A stretch of DNA of 64,000 nt from Alistipes sp. (GCA_022782405.1 JALFNK010000003.1:82979-146978); one strand, 5' to 3'; shown: positions 21,078 through 30,022, numbered from the stretch's first letter. Numbers and translations: made by a program. Notes: generated by a model from the sequence alone, not told the origin.

Positions 21078-21136
21078 GAACTTATTGCCGGTCGGAAGCG
21101 GTCGCCACTCCGGTCCGGGAAGCATCCCCACGGATA

Positions 21137-22831
21137 TCAGCTCTTCGTGCCCGGTTTTGCATCGGAGGCTCCGGTCTCCGCATTCGCAACCGATCCGGAC
21201 GCCTTGCCGCGTTTGTTGTAAAGGAACCGCTTGATCTTGTGCGTCGGGGTCTTGATGAAGTCCTCCTTCTCCTCGACCACCTCAGAAATACGCGAGAAGC
21301 GATTGACCTTGGCATTGACGAAATCCAGAATCTCCTGTTTGAGCTGCTCGGTCTTCGCCTCCCAGGCCTCCTTCTGCGTCGCCCACTCCTCACGCCAGTC
21401 GTCGATCATCGCCTCGATCTCCTCGCGGTTGAAATGCACCAGAGCGATCAGACGCCCCTCCTGCTCCGTTACGATCGAGTCGGCAATGCAGACATGCGAG
21501 TTAAGTACGCTCTCGATATCTTCGGGATAGATGTTCTCACCCCCCGGGCCTACGATCATGTTTTTCAGACGGCCCTTGATGTAAAGCCAACCGTCCGAAT
21601 CGAATTCTCCCAAATCACCCGTACGGAACCATCCGTCGGCCGTAAAGGCCTCTTTCGTCGCCTCGGGGTTCTTGTAATAGCCCAGCATGACACTCGGCGT
21701 CAATGCCACGATCTCACCCTGGCGCGTCTCGGGATTTATATTCTCCAGACGCAGCTGTACGCCCGGAGCCTGAGGCCCCGTAGATCCGAGCCGCACCTGC
21801 GAGGGAGCGGCACCGGCCAGCAGGGGAGCCGTTTCCGTCAGTCCATAGCCGATCGCATAGGGGACGCGCGCTTCGAGCAGGAACTGTTCTGCTCCGCGGT
21901 CCAGTTTCGCACCGCCGATTCCGAGGAACCGCAAGCGGCGTCCAAAAAGCTTCATAAGCTTCTTGCCGGCAACGCGGTGCAGGTAACGACGCAGGAATCC
22001 CACCCGGTAGACCGCGCGCCACATGCCGTTGGAGTTGAACTTCGCAAGCACCTGATGGCGGTAGATCTTCTCGATGATCAGCGGCACGATGAGCATGACC
22101 GTAGGCCGCACGGTCCTTAAAGCGGGCATCAGAGCCGACGCCGTGGGCGGACGGTCCAGATAGACGACCCGGGCACCCATCGAGAAGGGATAGATCATGC
22201 CGATCGAACATTCATAGGTGTGCGAAAGAGGCAGAACCGACAAAAACACATCCTGTCCCCCGATCGGGAAGATAGCCGCCGACATATCGACCTGTGCACA
22301 CAGGGCCTTGTGGGTCAGCATTACGCCTTTGGGCTTCGAGGTCGTTCCCGACGTATAGATGATGACCGCCAGATCGTCCGGCGAAGGGATGCCCGTCGAT
22401 CCGGCTGCACGGACCCGCTGGGAGATGATTCCCAGATTCTTGGTACGCACCACGACATTCAGCCGTTCGATCGTCTGTTTCGAAAGTTTCGTGAAGAGTT
22501 TGTCGGATACGAGCAAAGCCTTGGCCTCCGAATGCTCGATGATCATATCGAGTTCCTCGCCCGAAAAATCGGGAAGAATCGGTACGGCAATCATGCCCGC
22601 CGACGTTACGGCAAAATAGCAGACTCCCCAGTTGGGCATGTTGCTGCTCAGGAGGGCCACCTTGTCGCCGGCCTGGAGACCGGCCCCGGTCAGGATCTCC
22701 TGCACCCGTTCGATCCGGCGGCCTACTTCGGCGTACGTCAGCTCATCGCCTTCGTACATGGAAAAAGCGATTCTCGATGCGAAGCGCTCCGTGCTGTTAC
22801 GGACCAGTCCGTACAGAGTGTTGATCGTCAT
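21137..22831 (-). CDS. AMP-forming long-chain acyl-CoA synthetase
   Basis: A 564-residue ANL-superfamily enzyme that activates fatty acids with ATP and CoA. The P-loop motif is YTSGTTSKPKGVMLTH, the adenine-binding motif is GYGLTETAPLL and the hinge region follows GWFRTGDLGEFDSDGWLYIKGR. It has the catalytic lysine region but a somewhat long, charged C-terminus (EEWATQKEAWEAK). It could be a FadD-type enzyme or an acyl-ACP-synthetase relative. Single gene, divergent from queG. Confidence 0.9.
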   Translation of the reverse strand: MTINTLYGLVRNSTERFASRIAFSMYEGDELTYAEVGRRIERVQEILTGAGLQAGDKVALLSSNMPNWGVCYFAVTSAGMIAVPILPDFSGEELDMIIEHSEAKALLVSDKLFTKLSKQTIERLNVVVRTKNLGIISQRVRAAGSTGIPSPDDLAVIIYTSGTTSKPKGVMLTHKALCAQVDMSAAIFPIGGQDVFLSVLPLSHTYECSIGMIYPFSMGARVVYLDRPPTASALMPALRTVRPTVMLIVPLIIEKIYRHQVLAKFNSNGMWRAVYRVGFLRRYLHRVAGKKLMKLFGRRLRFLGIGGAKLDRGAEQFLLEARVPYAIGYGLTETAPLLAGAAPSQVRLGSTGPQAPGVQLRLENINPETRQGEIVALTPSVMLGYYKNPEATKEAFTADGWFRTGDLGEFDSDGWLYIKGRLKNMIVGPGGENIYPEDIESVLNSHVCIADSIVTEQEGRLIALVHFNREEIEAMIDDWREEWATQKEAWEAKTEQLKQEILDFVNAKVNRFSRISEVVEEKEDFIKTPTHKIKRFLYNKRGKASGSVANAETGASDAKPGTKS

Positions 22832-22864
22832 GTCAAAATCGAATTAGCGTCATGTTTCACAACG

Positions 22865-22885
22865 CAAATTTACGGAGCAAATTTA
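22865..22885 (-). promoter_or_regulatory. Two tandem -7-like boxes for the acyl-CoA synthetase gene
   Basis: TAAATTTG occurs twice on the minus strand (22872-22865 and 22885-22878), 13 bp apart, 34 and 47 bases before the start. No clear TTG is at -33 for either. Confidence 0.45.
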
Positions 22886-22907
22886 CGAATTTCCGGAGGA
22901 AAATCGT

Positions 22908-22915
22908 TACTTTTG
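22908..22915 (+). promoter_or_regulatory. -7 promoter box for queG
   Basis: TACTTTTG, 15 bases before the queG ATG; the -33 element is unclear. Confidence 0.5.
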
Positions 22916-22930
22916 GACTAAAATATCAGC

Positions 22931-23875
22931 ATGCTCGACCATCGGAACATCAAACGGCTCGCTGCGGAGGCGGGATTCGACCTCTGCGGAGTGGCGCCCT
23001 GCAGACACCTTGCGGCGAACGAGGCGCGGTTCCGCCGATGGATCGGGTCGGGATACCAGTCGTCGCTGGCCTATCTGGAGCGCCACACGGAAAAGCGCTT
23101 CGATCCGACGCAGCTGGTCGAGGGCGCCCGCACGGCAGTCGTCTGCGCCGCAGCCTACAAGAACCGCACAAGCGAAGGGTATCCCGCAACATGCCGTACA
23201 AAGATCGCCTCCTATGCCTGTACGACGGACTACCACATCACCATACGCGGGATGCTCCGCGGCATGCTTCAGGCGCTGAAGGCGACCTGCCCGGGGCTCG
23301 AAGGCCGCGTCTTCGTCGATACGGCGCCGCTGGCCGAAAAGCAGCTGGCCGTAGAGGCCGGGCTGGGGTGGATCGGGAGACAATCGCTGCTCATCACGCC
23401 GCAGTTCGGGAGTTTCGTGCTGCTGGGCGAGTTGATCCTCACCGAAGAGACCGATACATACGACCCGCCCTTCGAAGGGTTCCGGTGCGGCAGCTGCCGC
23501 GCTTGTATCGACCACTGCCCTACGGGTGCCATACTCGAAGAGCGCATGATCGATACGGGGCGCTGCATCGCCTGCCATACGATCGAGCGGGAACCCGATA
23601 CGACGGTCGATCTCGACGGATGGATCTTCGGCTGCGACGCCTGTCAGAGCTGCTGTCCCTACAACCGGCACGCGCCGCAGCACAGCAACCCGGCGTTCGA
23701 CCCTCTTTTCGACCCGACGGAACTCGACGCGGAGGCTTGGCGCACACTCGACGGCGCTCGATTCGAAGACCGCTTCGGAACCACCCCGCTGACACGGAGC
23801 GGACTGGAACGTATCCGCGGAAACATCCGGAACAAACAGCGTCTCGGCCCGAAAGACAACACCCCGGGCCGATAA
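22931..23875 (+). CDS. queG: Epoxyqueuosine reductase QueG
   Basis: A 314-residue cobalamin- and [4Fe-4S]-dependent enzyme that makes the last step of queuosine biosynthesis in tRNA, reducing epoxyqueuosine. The proposed catalytic Asp is D130 in RVFVDTAPLAEKQLA. Cluster ligands are C186, C189, C192 and C196 in CGSCRACIDHCP, and C212/C215 with C235, C238 and C241 or C242 around CIACH and CDACQSCCP. The length is near that of shorter QueG proteins, without the C-terminal HEAT repeats of some. It is monocistronic, convergent with the TPR gene. Confidence 0.95.
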   Translation: MLDHRNIKRLAAEAGFDLCGVAPCRHLAANEARFRRWIGSGYQSSLAYLERHTEKRFDPTQLVEGARTAVVCAAAYKNRTSEGYPATCRTKIASYACTTDYHITIRGMLRGMLQALKATCPGLEGRVFVDTAPLAEKQLAVEAGLGWIGRQSLLITPQFGSFVLLGELILTEETDTYDPPFEGFRCGSCRACIDHCPTGAILEERMIDTGRCIACHTIEREPDTTVDLDGWIFGCDACQSCCPYNRHAPQHSNPAFDPLFDPTELDAEAWRTLDGARFEDRFGTTPLTRSGLERIRGNIRNKQRLGPKDNTPGR

Positions 23876-23879
23876 TGAC

Positions 23880-23912
23880 GAAGCGGATCTTCCTTTCGGG
23901 AAGATCCGCTTC
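23880..23912. terminator. Hairpin between convergent genes queG and the TPR gene
   Basis: A perfect 14-bp stem (23880-23893 with 23899-23912) and five-base loop. There is no long T-tract on either strand, so it may be a weak terminator or mRNA end-stabiliser. Confidence 0.6.
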
Positions 23913-23935
23913 ATGGTTTCATCACGACAAATCGC

Positions 23936-24877
23936 CTACTTCTTCGTCAGATCGGCAAGAGCGGCCTTGGCATTCTCGGCAGCCTCGCCCTCGGTAACCT
24001 TCTGGAAGGCGGCGATGGCCTGGTCGCGCATCTCCTTGGCGTTATAGGCAGCGCCCAGCACATAGTACATCAGGCTCTTGTCGGCAGCATCGGTCTGCGC
24101 CTCGGCAGCAGCCTCGCCCAGCTCGATCACCTTGGCGTAGTCCTTCTTGCCGAAGTAAGCCTGCAGGCGCACCTTCTGGAAGAGGGCGCTCGCGGGATTC
24201 TTCTCGAGCTGTACGTCGGCCATGGCGATGATTCCGTCGAAATCGCCGGCCTGCTGCATCTCGGCCACCTTGTTGTTCGTATAGAGCGCCATCATCTGCT
24301 TGGCCGTCTCGACATCATTGGCATACTTGGGATGCGTCTTGGATGCGATCTCCTCATAGATGTTCATACCCTTCTCGAACTCGCCCAGCTCACAGTAGCT
24401 CATGGCCAGGTTGAGCGCCATGCCCGTATTGTCGGGATCGGCCTTGTAACCCTTCTCGAAGATGCTGACTGCCGTAGCGTAATCCTTGCTGTTGAAGGCA
24501 TCGCCACCACGGATCTGATAGATCTTGGCCACCCATCCGTTCGATTTGCCCATCTGGGTCATATCGCCGTAGAGTTCGGCCAGCTCGGCGGATTTCTGGA
24601 AATTCTGCAGAGCGGCATCATAATTCTGCGACTTCAGGGCGCTGCCTCCCAGCATGTAATAGCACAGCGGAAGCGATTTCTTCGCCGTGGCGACCAGCGA
24701 TGCGGCATCGGCATTGTCGAGACCCAGGTCGATCACCTGCTCGAATTTGGCGGCAGCGCCTGCATAATCCTTGGCTCCGTAGGCAGCGGCCGCCTCGTTG
24801 TAGATGGCCGTAACATCCTGCGCCGAGAGCGTTGCAGCCGCAAACAGCGCAATTGCTGAAACAAATAATTTTTTCAT
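23936..24877 (-). CDS. Secreted tetratricopeptide-repeat protein
   Basis: A 313-residue periplasmic protein with a signal peptide (about 1-20, cleavage near LSAQ). The rest is a solenoid of TPR units, for example AIYNEAAAAYGAKDYAGAAAKFEQVIDLG, and later GYKADPDNTGMALNLAMSYCELGEFEKGMN. The number of units is about seven. Such proteins usually serve as assembly scaffolds; no partner is suggested by the neighbours. It has its own strong promoter and an untranslated leader with a small GC hairpin. Confidence 0.85.
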   Translation of the reverse strand: MKKLFVSAIALFAAATLSAQDVTAIYNEAAAAYGAKDYAGAAAKFEQVIDLGLDNADAASLVATAKKSLPLCYYMLGGSALKSQNYDAALQNFQKSAELAELYGDMTQMGKSNGWVAKIYQIRGGDAFNSKDYATAVSIFEKGYKADPDNTGMALNLAMSYCELGEFEKGMNIYEEIASKTHPKYANDVETAKQMMALYTNNKVAEMQQAGDFDGIIAMADVQLEKNPASALFQKVRLQAYFGKKDYAKVIELGEAAAEAQTDAADKSLMYYVLGAAYNAKEMRDQAIAAFQKVTEGEAAENAKAALADLTKK

Positions 24878-24942
24878 GGTTGTGTGTTTTTCTAAATGTG
24901 TTTTCTTACCGGAGCGTCCTGCCTGGAGGGACGCATTTCCCG

Positions 24943-24973
24943 CAAAATTATGTTTTTTTTGCGATTTTTCAAA
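24943..24973 (-). promoter_or_regulatory. Promoter of the TPR gene
   Basis: On the minus strand TTTG (24973-24970), a 19-bp spacer and TAATTTTG (24950-24943), 66 bases upstream of the start. A GCGTCC/GGACGC hairpin (24914-24934) lies in the leader. Confidence 0.75.
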
Positions 24974-24975
24974 CA

Positions 24976-25515
24976 CTATTTCCGCAAAAAGGCAAAAAAC
25001 GAAGTCATCAACGCCCCGCACTCCGCCGCAAGAACCCCGTGCGCAAGGGTCGTCCGGGGATGGAAAACCGCCTCGGAATAGCGGCGATAACCCTTCTTCG
25101 GATCGTCGGCACCCCATACTACCCGCCCGACCTGCGCCCAGGCGATCGCCCCGGCGCACATGATGCACGGCTCGACGGTAACATAGAGCGTACACTCGGG
25201 GAGGTATTTGCCGCCGAGCGTCGAGGCTGCGGCCGTCAGGGCCTGCATCTCGGCATGTGCCGTGGGGTCGGCAAGGGTCTCTACAAGATTGTGTCCCCGG
25301 CCGACGACCGCACCACGCGACACGACCACGGCCCCTATGGGCACCTCCCCGGCATCGAGGGCCTTGCGCGCCTCGGCAAGGGCCAGGCGCATGAACCGCT
25401 CGTCGGTCTGCTGCTGTCCGTCCGCAACCGCAGCGGCATCAGCAGCCCCGCCGGCATCTTTTGCCGCCGCGGCCGAAGCCCCGACAGCGGATTTTTCATC
25501 TTTCGGATACGACAT
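24976..25515 (-). CDS. tadA: tRNA adenosine deaminase (TadA-type) with Ala-rich N-terminal extension
   Basis: A 179-residue zinc deaminase that converts the wobble adenosine of tRNA-Arg to inosine. The zinc and catalytic residues are H87-A-E89 and P-C117-I-M-C120. Compared with the usual 150-165 residues there is an N-terminal extension of about 37 residues rich in Ala, Gly and Asp before the domain begins near ERFMRLALAEAR. The start at 25515 is the only ATG with a promoter behind it, but an internal Met at 42 lies at the domain edge, so the extension may not be translated. Divergent from aspS with overlapping promoters. Confidence 0.88.
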   Translation of the reverse strand: MSYPKDEKSAVGASAAAAKDAGGAADAAAVADGQQQTDERFMRLALAEARKALDAGEVPIGAVVVSRGAVVGRGHNLVETLADPTAHAEMQALTAAASTLGGKYLPECTLYVTVEPCIMCAGAIAWAQVGRVVWGADDPKKGYRRYSEAVFHPRTTLAHGVLAAECGALMTSFFAFLRK

Positions 25516-25530
25516 TCCCGTTAAAATGCT

Positions 25531-25538
25531 TACCTTTG
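25531..25538 (+). promoter_or_regulatory. -7 promoter box for aspS
   Basis: TACCTTTG, 53 bases before the aspS ATG. It lies between the tadA start and the tadA -7 box, so the two divergent promoters overlap. Confidence 0.55.
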
Positions 25539-25551
25539 TGGGTTGCAAGGA

Positions 25552-25582
25552 CAAAGATACGAAATCGGAACAAATAATACAA
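25552..25582 (-). promoter_or_regulatory. Promoter of tadA
   Basis: On the minus strand TTG (25582-25580), a 20-bp spacer and TATCTTTG (25559-25552), 37 bases before the tadA start. The -33 element is only eight bases from the aspS start codon. Confidence 0.8.
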
Positions 25583-25590
25583 CCATCAAC

Positions 25591-27345
25591 ATGTACAGGA
25601 CCCATACTTGCGGCTGTCTGAGAGCCGGCAACGTAAACGAGACCGTAACCCTGGCCGGGTGGGTGCAGAAAGTGCGAAACCTCGGCGCCATGACCTTCAT
25701 CGACCTGCGCGACCGCTACGGGCTGACGCAGATCACGGTCGAGGAGCATTCGCCCGCCGAGGTGCGCGAGGCAGCCGCCCGCGTGGGCCGCGAATGGGTG
25801 CTCCGCGTTACGGGGCGCGTCGTGGAGCGCGAAGCCAAGAACCCCAAGATGCCCACGGGCGACATCGAAGTCGTCGCCGAGCGCATCGAGGTGCTCAACG
25901 AGGCGCAGACCCCGCCGTTCACCATCGAAGAGAACTCCGACGGCGGCGACGACCTGCGCATGAAGTACCGCTACCTCGACCTGCGCCGCCCGCCCCTGCA
26001 GCGCAACATGATCCTGCGCCACAAGATGGCCCAGGAGATCCGCCGCTTCCTCGACGCCGAGGGATTCCTCGAGATCGAAACCCCCTATCTGATCAAATCG
26101 ACCCCCGAGGGTGCCCGCGACTTCGTCGTGCCGAGCCGCATGAACCCCAACCAGTTCTACGCCCTGCCGCAGTCGCCGCAGACGCTTAAGCAGCTGCTCA
26201 TGGTCGCCGGCTACGACCGTTATTTCCAGATCGTGCGCTGCTTCCGCGACGAGGACCTGCGCGCCGACCGCCAGCCCGAATTCACGCAGATCGACTGCGA
26301 GATGTCGTTCGTCGAGCAGGAGGACGTGCTGGAGATCTTCGAGCGCTGGGCCAAGCACATGTTCCGCGAGGTGCTCGGCGTGGAATTCCCCGAGCCGCTG
26401 CGCCGCATGCCGTGGATCGAGGCGATGGAGAAGTACGGCTCGGACAAGCCCGACCTGCGCTTCGGCATGGAGTTCGCCGACCTGACCGACCTGGCCAAGG
26501 GACACGGATTCTCCGTCTTCGACGATGCGGAGTACATCACCGGATTCGCCGCCACGGGATGCGCGACCTACACGCGCAAGCAGATCGACGCCCTGACCGA
26601 GTTCGTCAAGCGCCCGCAGGTGGGTGCCAAGGGGCTCATCTGGATCCGTGTCGAGGAGGGTGCCGTCAAGTCGTCGATCGACAAGTTCTTCTCGCCCGAG
26701 GAGGTACAGGCCCTGGCCGCACGCTGCGGCGCGAAGGCCGGCGACATGGTCTTCATCCTCTGCGGCAAGAAGTTCAAGGCCCTCACGCAGCTCTGCGCCC
26801 TGCGCCTCGAGGTGGCCCAGCAGCTCGGCCTGCGCGACCCGAAGAAGTTCGCTCCGTTGTGGGTCGTCGATTTCCCGATGTTCGAGTGGGACGACGAGAC
26901 GCAGCGTTTCTACGCCATGCACCATCCCTTCACCTCGCCCAAACCCGAAGACGTGCAGTACCTCAAGAGCGACCCGGGACGCGTGCGCGCCAATGCCTAC
27001 GACTTCGTCTGCAACGGCACGGAGCTCGGCGGCGGCTCGATCCGTATCCACGACCAGCAGCTCCAGGCGCAGATCTTCGAGTGCCTGGGCTTCACGCCCG
27101 AGGCGGCCGAGGAGCAGTTCGGCTTCCTGATGAACGCCTTCAAGTACGGCGCACCCCCTCACGGAGGTCTGGCCTTCGGTTTCGACCGCATGTGCTCGCT
27201 CTTCGGCGGCTCGGACTCGATCCGCGACTACATCGCCTTCCCGAAGAACAACGCCGGCCGCGACGTCATGCTCGACGCCCCTTCGGCCATCGCTCCGGCG
27301 CAGCTCGACGAGCTCTGCCTCGACCTGCGCAAGCCCGAGGCATAA
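25591..27345 (+). CDS. aspS: Aspartyl-tRNA synthetase
   Basis: A 584-residue class IIb synthetase for tRNA-Asp. It has the N-terminal OB anticodon-binding domain (about 1-110), the catalytic core with motif 2 in [16 protein letters not shown], the bacterial insertion (GAD) domain (about 290-420), and motif 3 GLAFGFDRM near the C-terminus. ATG at 25591 ([10 protein letters not shown]) is the conserved start. The gene ends in a rho-independent terminator. The synthetase type (discriminating or not) was not determined. Confidence 0.97.
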   Translation: MYRTHTCGCLRAGNVNETVTLAGWVQKVRNLGAMTFIDLRDRYGLTQITVEEHSPAEVREAAARVGREWVLRVTGRVVEREAKNPKMPTGDIEVVAERIEVLNEAQTPPFTIEENSDGGDDLRMKYRYLDLRRPPLQRNMILRHKMAQEIRRFLDAEGFLEIETPYLIKSTPEGARDFVVPSRMNPNQFYALPQSPQTLKQLLMVAGYDRYFQIVRCFRDEDLRADRQPEFTQIDCEMSFVEQEDVLEIFERWAKHMFREVLGVEFPEPLRRMPWIEAMEKYGSDKPDLRFGMEFADLTDLAKGHGFSVFDDAEYITGFAATGCATYTRKQIDALTEFVKRPQVGAKGLIWIRVEEGAVKSSIDKFFSPEEVQALAARCGAKAGDMVFILCGKKFKALTQLCALRLEVAQQLGLRDPKKFAPLWVVDFPMFEWDDETQRFYAMHHPFTSPKPEDVQYLKSDPGRVRANAYDFVCNGTELGGGSIRIHDQQLQAQIFECLGFTPEAAEEQFGFLMNAFKYGAPPHGGLAFGFDRMCSLFGGSDSIRDYIAFPKNNAGRDVMLDAPSAIAPAQLDELCLDLRKPEA

Positions 27346-27365
27346 GGACAAAGCCACCGACAAAG

Positions 27366-27402
27366 GAATCGGCCCCCCGGAAAGGGAGGCCGATTCTTTT
27401 TT
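27366..27402 (+). terminator. Rho-independent terminator after aspS
   Basis: GAATCGGCC (27366-27374) pairs with GGCCGATTC (27388-27396), followed by T6. Confidence 0.9.
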
Positions 27403-27486
27403 GGGGCAGACCGGCGAACCGGAGGTCGGGAGGGAGGGGATCGCAGTCGGATTCGGCGTCCGGAGATCGGATTCGACAGCCCCGGT

Positions 27487-27942
27487 TCAGCGGTCCGTAC
27501 CGAGACGCGTCGCCGCATCGGGTTCGAGGTACTCCCACGGAGGCGGGAAGCGGCGGTAGACGAAGGGGATTTCGGCATCCGTAAGCCGGCGCGACAGGCG
27601 GAAGTGCAGGGTCAGGCACACCACCAGCCGGGGCACGTCCCGACGGGTACATGCGGCCTGCATGTGGGCAAGATGGCCCGCAAGCGCCTCATCGAGCGAA
27701 TCGAGCCGGGCGAAGGTCCCGTCGCGGAGGTAGCCTGCATGCAGGGTGCCCAGCAGCGCGGCATCCGCCCCGGCATAGGAGCCGAGCAGGGAGTCGAGCA
27801 GCGCCGACTGGCAGGCTGCCGCGTCGTGAAACGCCCGCTCCGCGGCCGCGAAACGGGACCGTCGGGAGCAGCCCGCAAGCAGCAGCGCCGCAGCGAGCAC
27901 GAAAAACAGAGGGTGCGAGAAACGGGATTGCCGGTTTTCCAT
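27487..27942 (-). CDS. Uncharacterised small lipoprotein
   Basis: A 151-residue protein with a lipoprotein signal ending LLLAGC (Cys about residue 25). The mature part is helical and Ala/Leu/Arg-rich with no recognised domain. A C-terminal segment VYRRFPPPWEYLEPD stands out as less repetitive. The predicted start is ATG at 27942. The gene stands alone, convergent with aspS and divergent from rarA across the palindrome-rich gap. Coding status rests on the intact signal and frame. Confidence 0.65.
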   Translation of the reverse strand: MENRQSRFSHPLFFVLAAALLLAGCSRRSRFAAAERAFHDAAACQSALLDSLLGSYAGADAALLGTLHAGYLRDGTFARLDSLDEALAGHLAHMQAACTRRDVPRLVVCLTLHFRLSRRLTDAEIPFVYRRFPPPWEYLEPDAATRLGTDR

Positions 27943-27969
27943 AAAAAAGCACGGGTCAGTTACTTACCG

Positions 27970-28079
27970 GCTAACAAGGTACGGCAATACCCGCAAAAAC
28001 GATAAATAAAAGCCCGCGCAACCGCGCGAGCATTACACCTATCGTTCCCTTTTTGCTGAAATTTGCCGTTTCTGTTAGC
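27970..28079. repeat. Nested imperfect palindrome, 110 bp
   Basis: Four pairs of arms lie one inside the other: GCTAACA (27970-27976) with TGTTAGC (28073-28079); ACGGCAA (27981-27987) with TTGCCGT (28063-28069); GCAAAAACGATA (27993-28004) with TATCGTT (28040-28046) plus TTTTTGC (28050-28056); and a small CGCG-CAAC-CGCG hairpin at the tip. Internal loops are small (4/3 and 5/6 bases). It fills the middle of the gap between a lipoprotein gene and rarA. It could be a MITE-like insertion, a structured RNA or a recombination site. Confidence 0.75.
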
Positions 28080-28087
28080 GAGAACAA

Positions 28088-28106
28088 TAACGTAACGCTT
28101 ACGTTA
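28088..28106. repeat. Perfect 8-bp palindrome TAACGTAA-N3-TTACGTTA
   Basis: TAACGTAA (28088-28095), a CGC spacer and TTACGTTA (28099-28106). The geometry fits a dimeric regulator site, about 70 bases before the rarA -7 box. Confidence 0.6.
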
Positions 28107-28174
28107 ATAAAAATATGTCTGCGGCGGATGCAGCCGCCACATGGATAAAGGTAGCGAATTTTTCGAAAATTGCG

Positions 28175-28182
28175 TATCTTTG
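28175..28182 (+). promoter_or_regulatory. -7 promoter box for rarA
   Basis: TATCTTTG, 23 bases before the rarA ATG. No TTG at the expected -33 position. Confidence 0.6.
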
Positions 28183-28205
28183 ACCTCGGAAAAGCAACAA
28201 AAGCC

Positions 28206-29483
28206 ATGTCGAACATTCCTCTTGCCGAACGCCTCCGCCCGAAGACGATCGACGAATACATCGGTCAGGAGCACCTGGTGGGCCCGAACGGCGTCTTCCG
28301 CAAGTTCTTCGAGACGGGCAACGTCCCCTCGTTCATCCTCTGGGGTCCCCCGGGCGTGGGCAAGACGACGCTGGCGAAGATCGTCGCCACGCAGCTCGAA
28401 CGCCCCTTCTTCACCCTCTCGGCCGTAACGTCCGGCGTCAAGGAGGTGCGCGAGGTGATCGAGTCGGCGCGCAAGAGCCGCTTCTTCGACCAGAGGCCCC
28501 CGTTCCTGTTCATCGACGAAATCCACCGTTTCAACAAGTCGCAGCAGGATTCGCTGCTCGGGGCTGTCGAGCAGGGCATCGTAACGCTCATCGGCGCGAC
28601 GACCGAGAACCCCTCGTTCGAGGTGATCTCGCCGCTGTTGAGCCGCTGCCAGGTCTACATCCTCCGCCCGATGGAGGACGCAGACCTGCAAAAGCTCCTC
28701 GACCGTGCGCTGGAGAAGGACCCGGAGCTGCACGGCCGCGACATCGAGGTGCGCGAGACCGGGGCGCTCTTCCGCTTCTCGGGAGGCGACGCCCGCAAGC
28801 TGCTCAACATCCTCGACATCGTCATAGGGGCTACCGACGGGAAGGTTACGATCACCGACCAGTACGTTACCGACTGTCTGCAGCAGAATATCGCCCTCTA
28901 CGACAAGCAGGGCGAGCAGCATTACGACGTCATCTCGGCCTTCATCAAGTCGGTGCGGGGCAGCGACCCCAATGCGGCGATCTACTACCTGGCGCGGATG
29001 CTCGCCGGGGGCGAGGAGCCGCGCTTCATCGCCCGGCGGCTGGTGATCCTCGCCTCGGAGGACATCGGGCTGGCGAACCCCAACGCCCTGCTGCTGGCCA
29101 ACGCCTGCTTCGACACGGTGCACAAGATCGGCATGCCCGAGGCGCGCATCACGCTGGCCGAGACGACCATCTACCTGGCCACCTCGGCCAAGAGCAACTC
29201 GGCCTACATGGCCATCAACAAGGCCCTCGCGCTGGTCGAGCACGACACGACGAACCGTCCCGTGCCGCTGCACCTGCGCAACGCCCCGACCAAACTCATG
29301 AAACAGGCCGGCTACTCCGACGGCTACAAGTACGCCCACGACTACGAGGGGCACTTCGCCGAGCTGGAGTTCCTGCCCGAGAGCCTCTCGGGAACGAAAT
29401 TCTACGAACCCGACACGCAGAATGCCGCCGAAGCGAAGATCGCCGAGCGCATCCGCACGTTATGGAAGGAGAAGTACCGATGA
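28206..29483 (+). CDS. rarA: Replication-associated recombination protein A
   Basis: A 425-residue AAA+ ATPase of the RarA/MgsA/Wrnip1 family, which acts at stalled replication forks. Walker A is GPPGVGKT (47-54), Walker B is LFIDEIH (101-107), and a sensor-1 GATTENPSFEVISPLLSR follows. The C-terminal tetramerisation domain is complete (for example PNALLLANACFDTV and YKYAHDYEGH). The start at 28206 gives MSNIPLAERLRPKT. Its stop overlaps the start of the phosphoesterase gene in an ATGA, so the two are coupled. Confidence 0.96.
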   Translation: MSNIPLAERLRPKTIDEYIGQEHLVGPNGVFRKFFETGNVPSFILWGPPGVGKTTLAKIVATQLERPFFTLSAVTSGVKEVREVIESARKSRFFDQRPPFLFIDEIHRFNKSQQDSLLGAVEQGIVTLIGATTENPSFEVISPLLSRCQVYILRPMEDADLQKLLDRALEKDPELHGRDIEVRETGALFRFSGGDARKLLNILDIVIGATDGKVTITDQYVTDCLQQNIALYDKQGEQHYDVISAFIKSVRGSDPNAAIYYLARMLAGGEEPRFIARRLVILASEDIGLANPNALLLANACFDTVHKIGMPEARITLAETTIYLATSAKSNSAYMAINKALALVEHDTTNRPVPLHLRNAPTKLMKQAGYSDGYKYAHDYEGHFAELEFLPESLSGTKFYEPDTQNAAEAKIAERIRTLWKEKYR

Positions 29484-29974
29484 AACGCATAGGCATCCTC
29501 TCCGACACGCACGGCTGTTTCGACGACGTGCTCCGCAACTTCCTCCGCGATGTGGACGAGATCTGGCACGCCGGCGACATCGGCTCGCTCGACCTGGCCG
29601 ACCGCATCGCGGCCTTCAAGCCGCTGCGTGCCGTGAGCGGCAACATCGACGACGGCATGACCCGGAGGGTCTATCCCCCCTTCGTCTGCTTCGAGTGCGA
29701 GCAGGTGCGCGTGCTGATGACCCACATCGGCGGCTACCCGCGCCGTTACGACCCGCGGGCCGTACAACGCATCCAGAGCCTGCGGCCGCGACTCTTCATC
29801 GCGGGCCACTCCCACATCCTGAAGGTGATCTACGACCCGGTGTACGACCTGCTGCACATCAACCCTGGCGCGGCGGGCGAACACGGCTTCCACAAGGTCC
29901 GCACGGCCATACGGCTCAAGATCGACGGCGAACGCATGTACGACCTCGAGGTGGGCGAATGGCCCCGGAAGTAG
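29480..29974 (+). CDS. YfcE/MJ0936-type metallophosphoesterase
   Basis: A 164-residue calcineurin-like phosphoesterase. Metal-binding motifs are present in order: SDTHG (9-13), GDIG, SGNIDD and GHSH. Members hydrolyse phosphodiesters with Mn2+ in vitro; the natural substrate is unsettled. The start overlaps the rarA stop. A terminator follows about 50 bases after the stop. Confidence 0.92.
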   Translation: MKRIGILSDTHGCFDDVLRNFLRDVDEIWHAGDIGSLDLADRIAAFKPLRAVSGNIDDGMTRRVYPPFVCFECEQVRVLMTHIGGYPRRYDPRAVQRIQSLRPRLFIAGHSHILKVIYDPVYDLLHINPGAAGEHGFHKVRTAIRLKIDGERMYDLEVGEWPRK

Positions 29975-30022
29975 CCGCGGCAGATCGGTCATCCCCGGGA
30001 CCGGCCTCGGACCGTATGCCAT

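Noticed and set aside
24976..27363. A 795-codon open frame antisense to aspS that ends with the real tadA sequence
   Set aside because: Only the last 179 residues look like a protein (TadA). The rest mirrors aspS, and the tadA promoter lies inside it.
27970..28079. Integron attC site
   Set aside because: The outer arms do not fit the RYYYAAC and GTTRRRY core sites, and no integrase or cassette genes are nearby. Kept only as a palindrome of unknown role.
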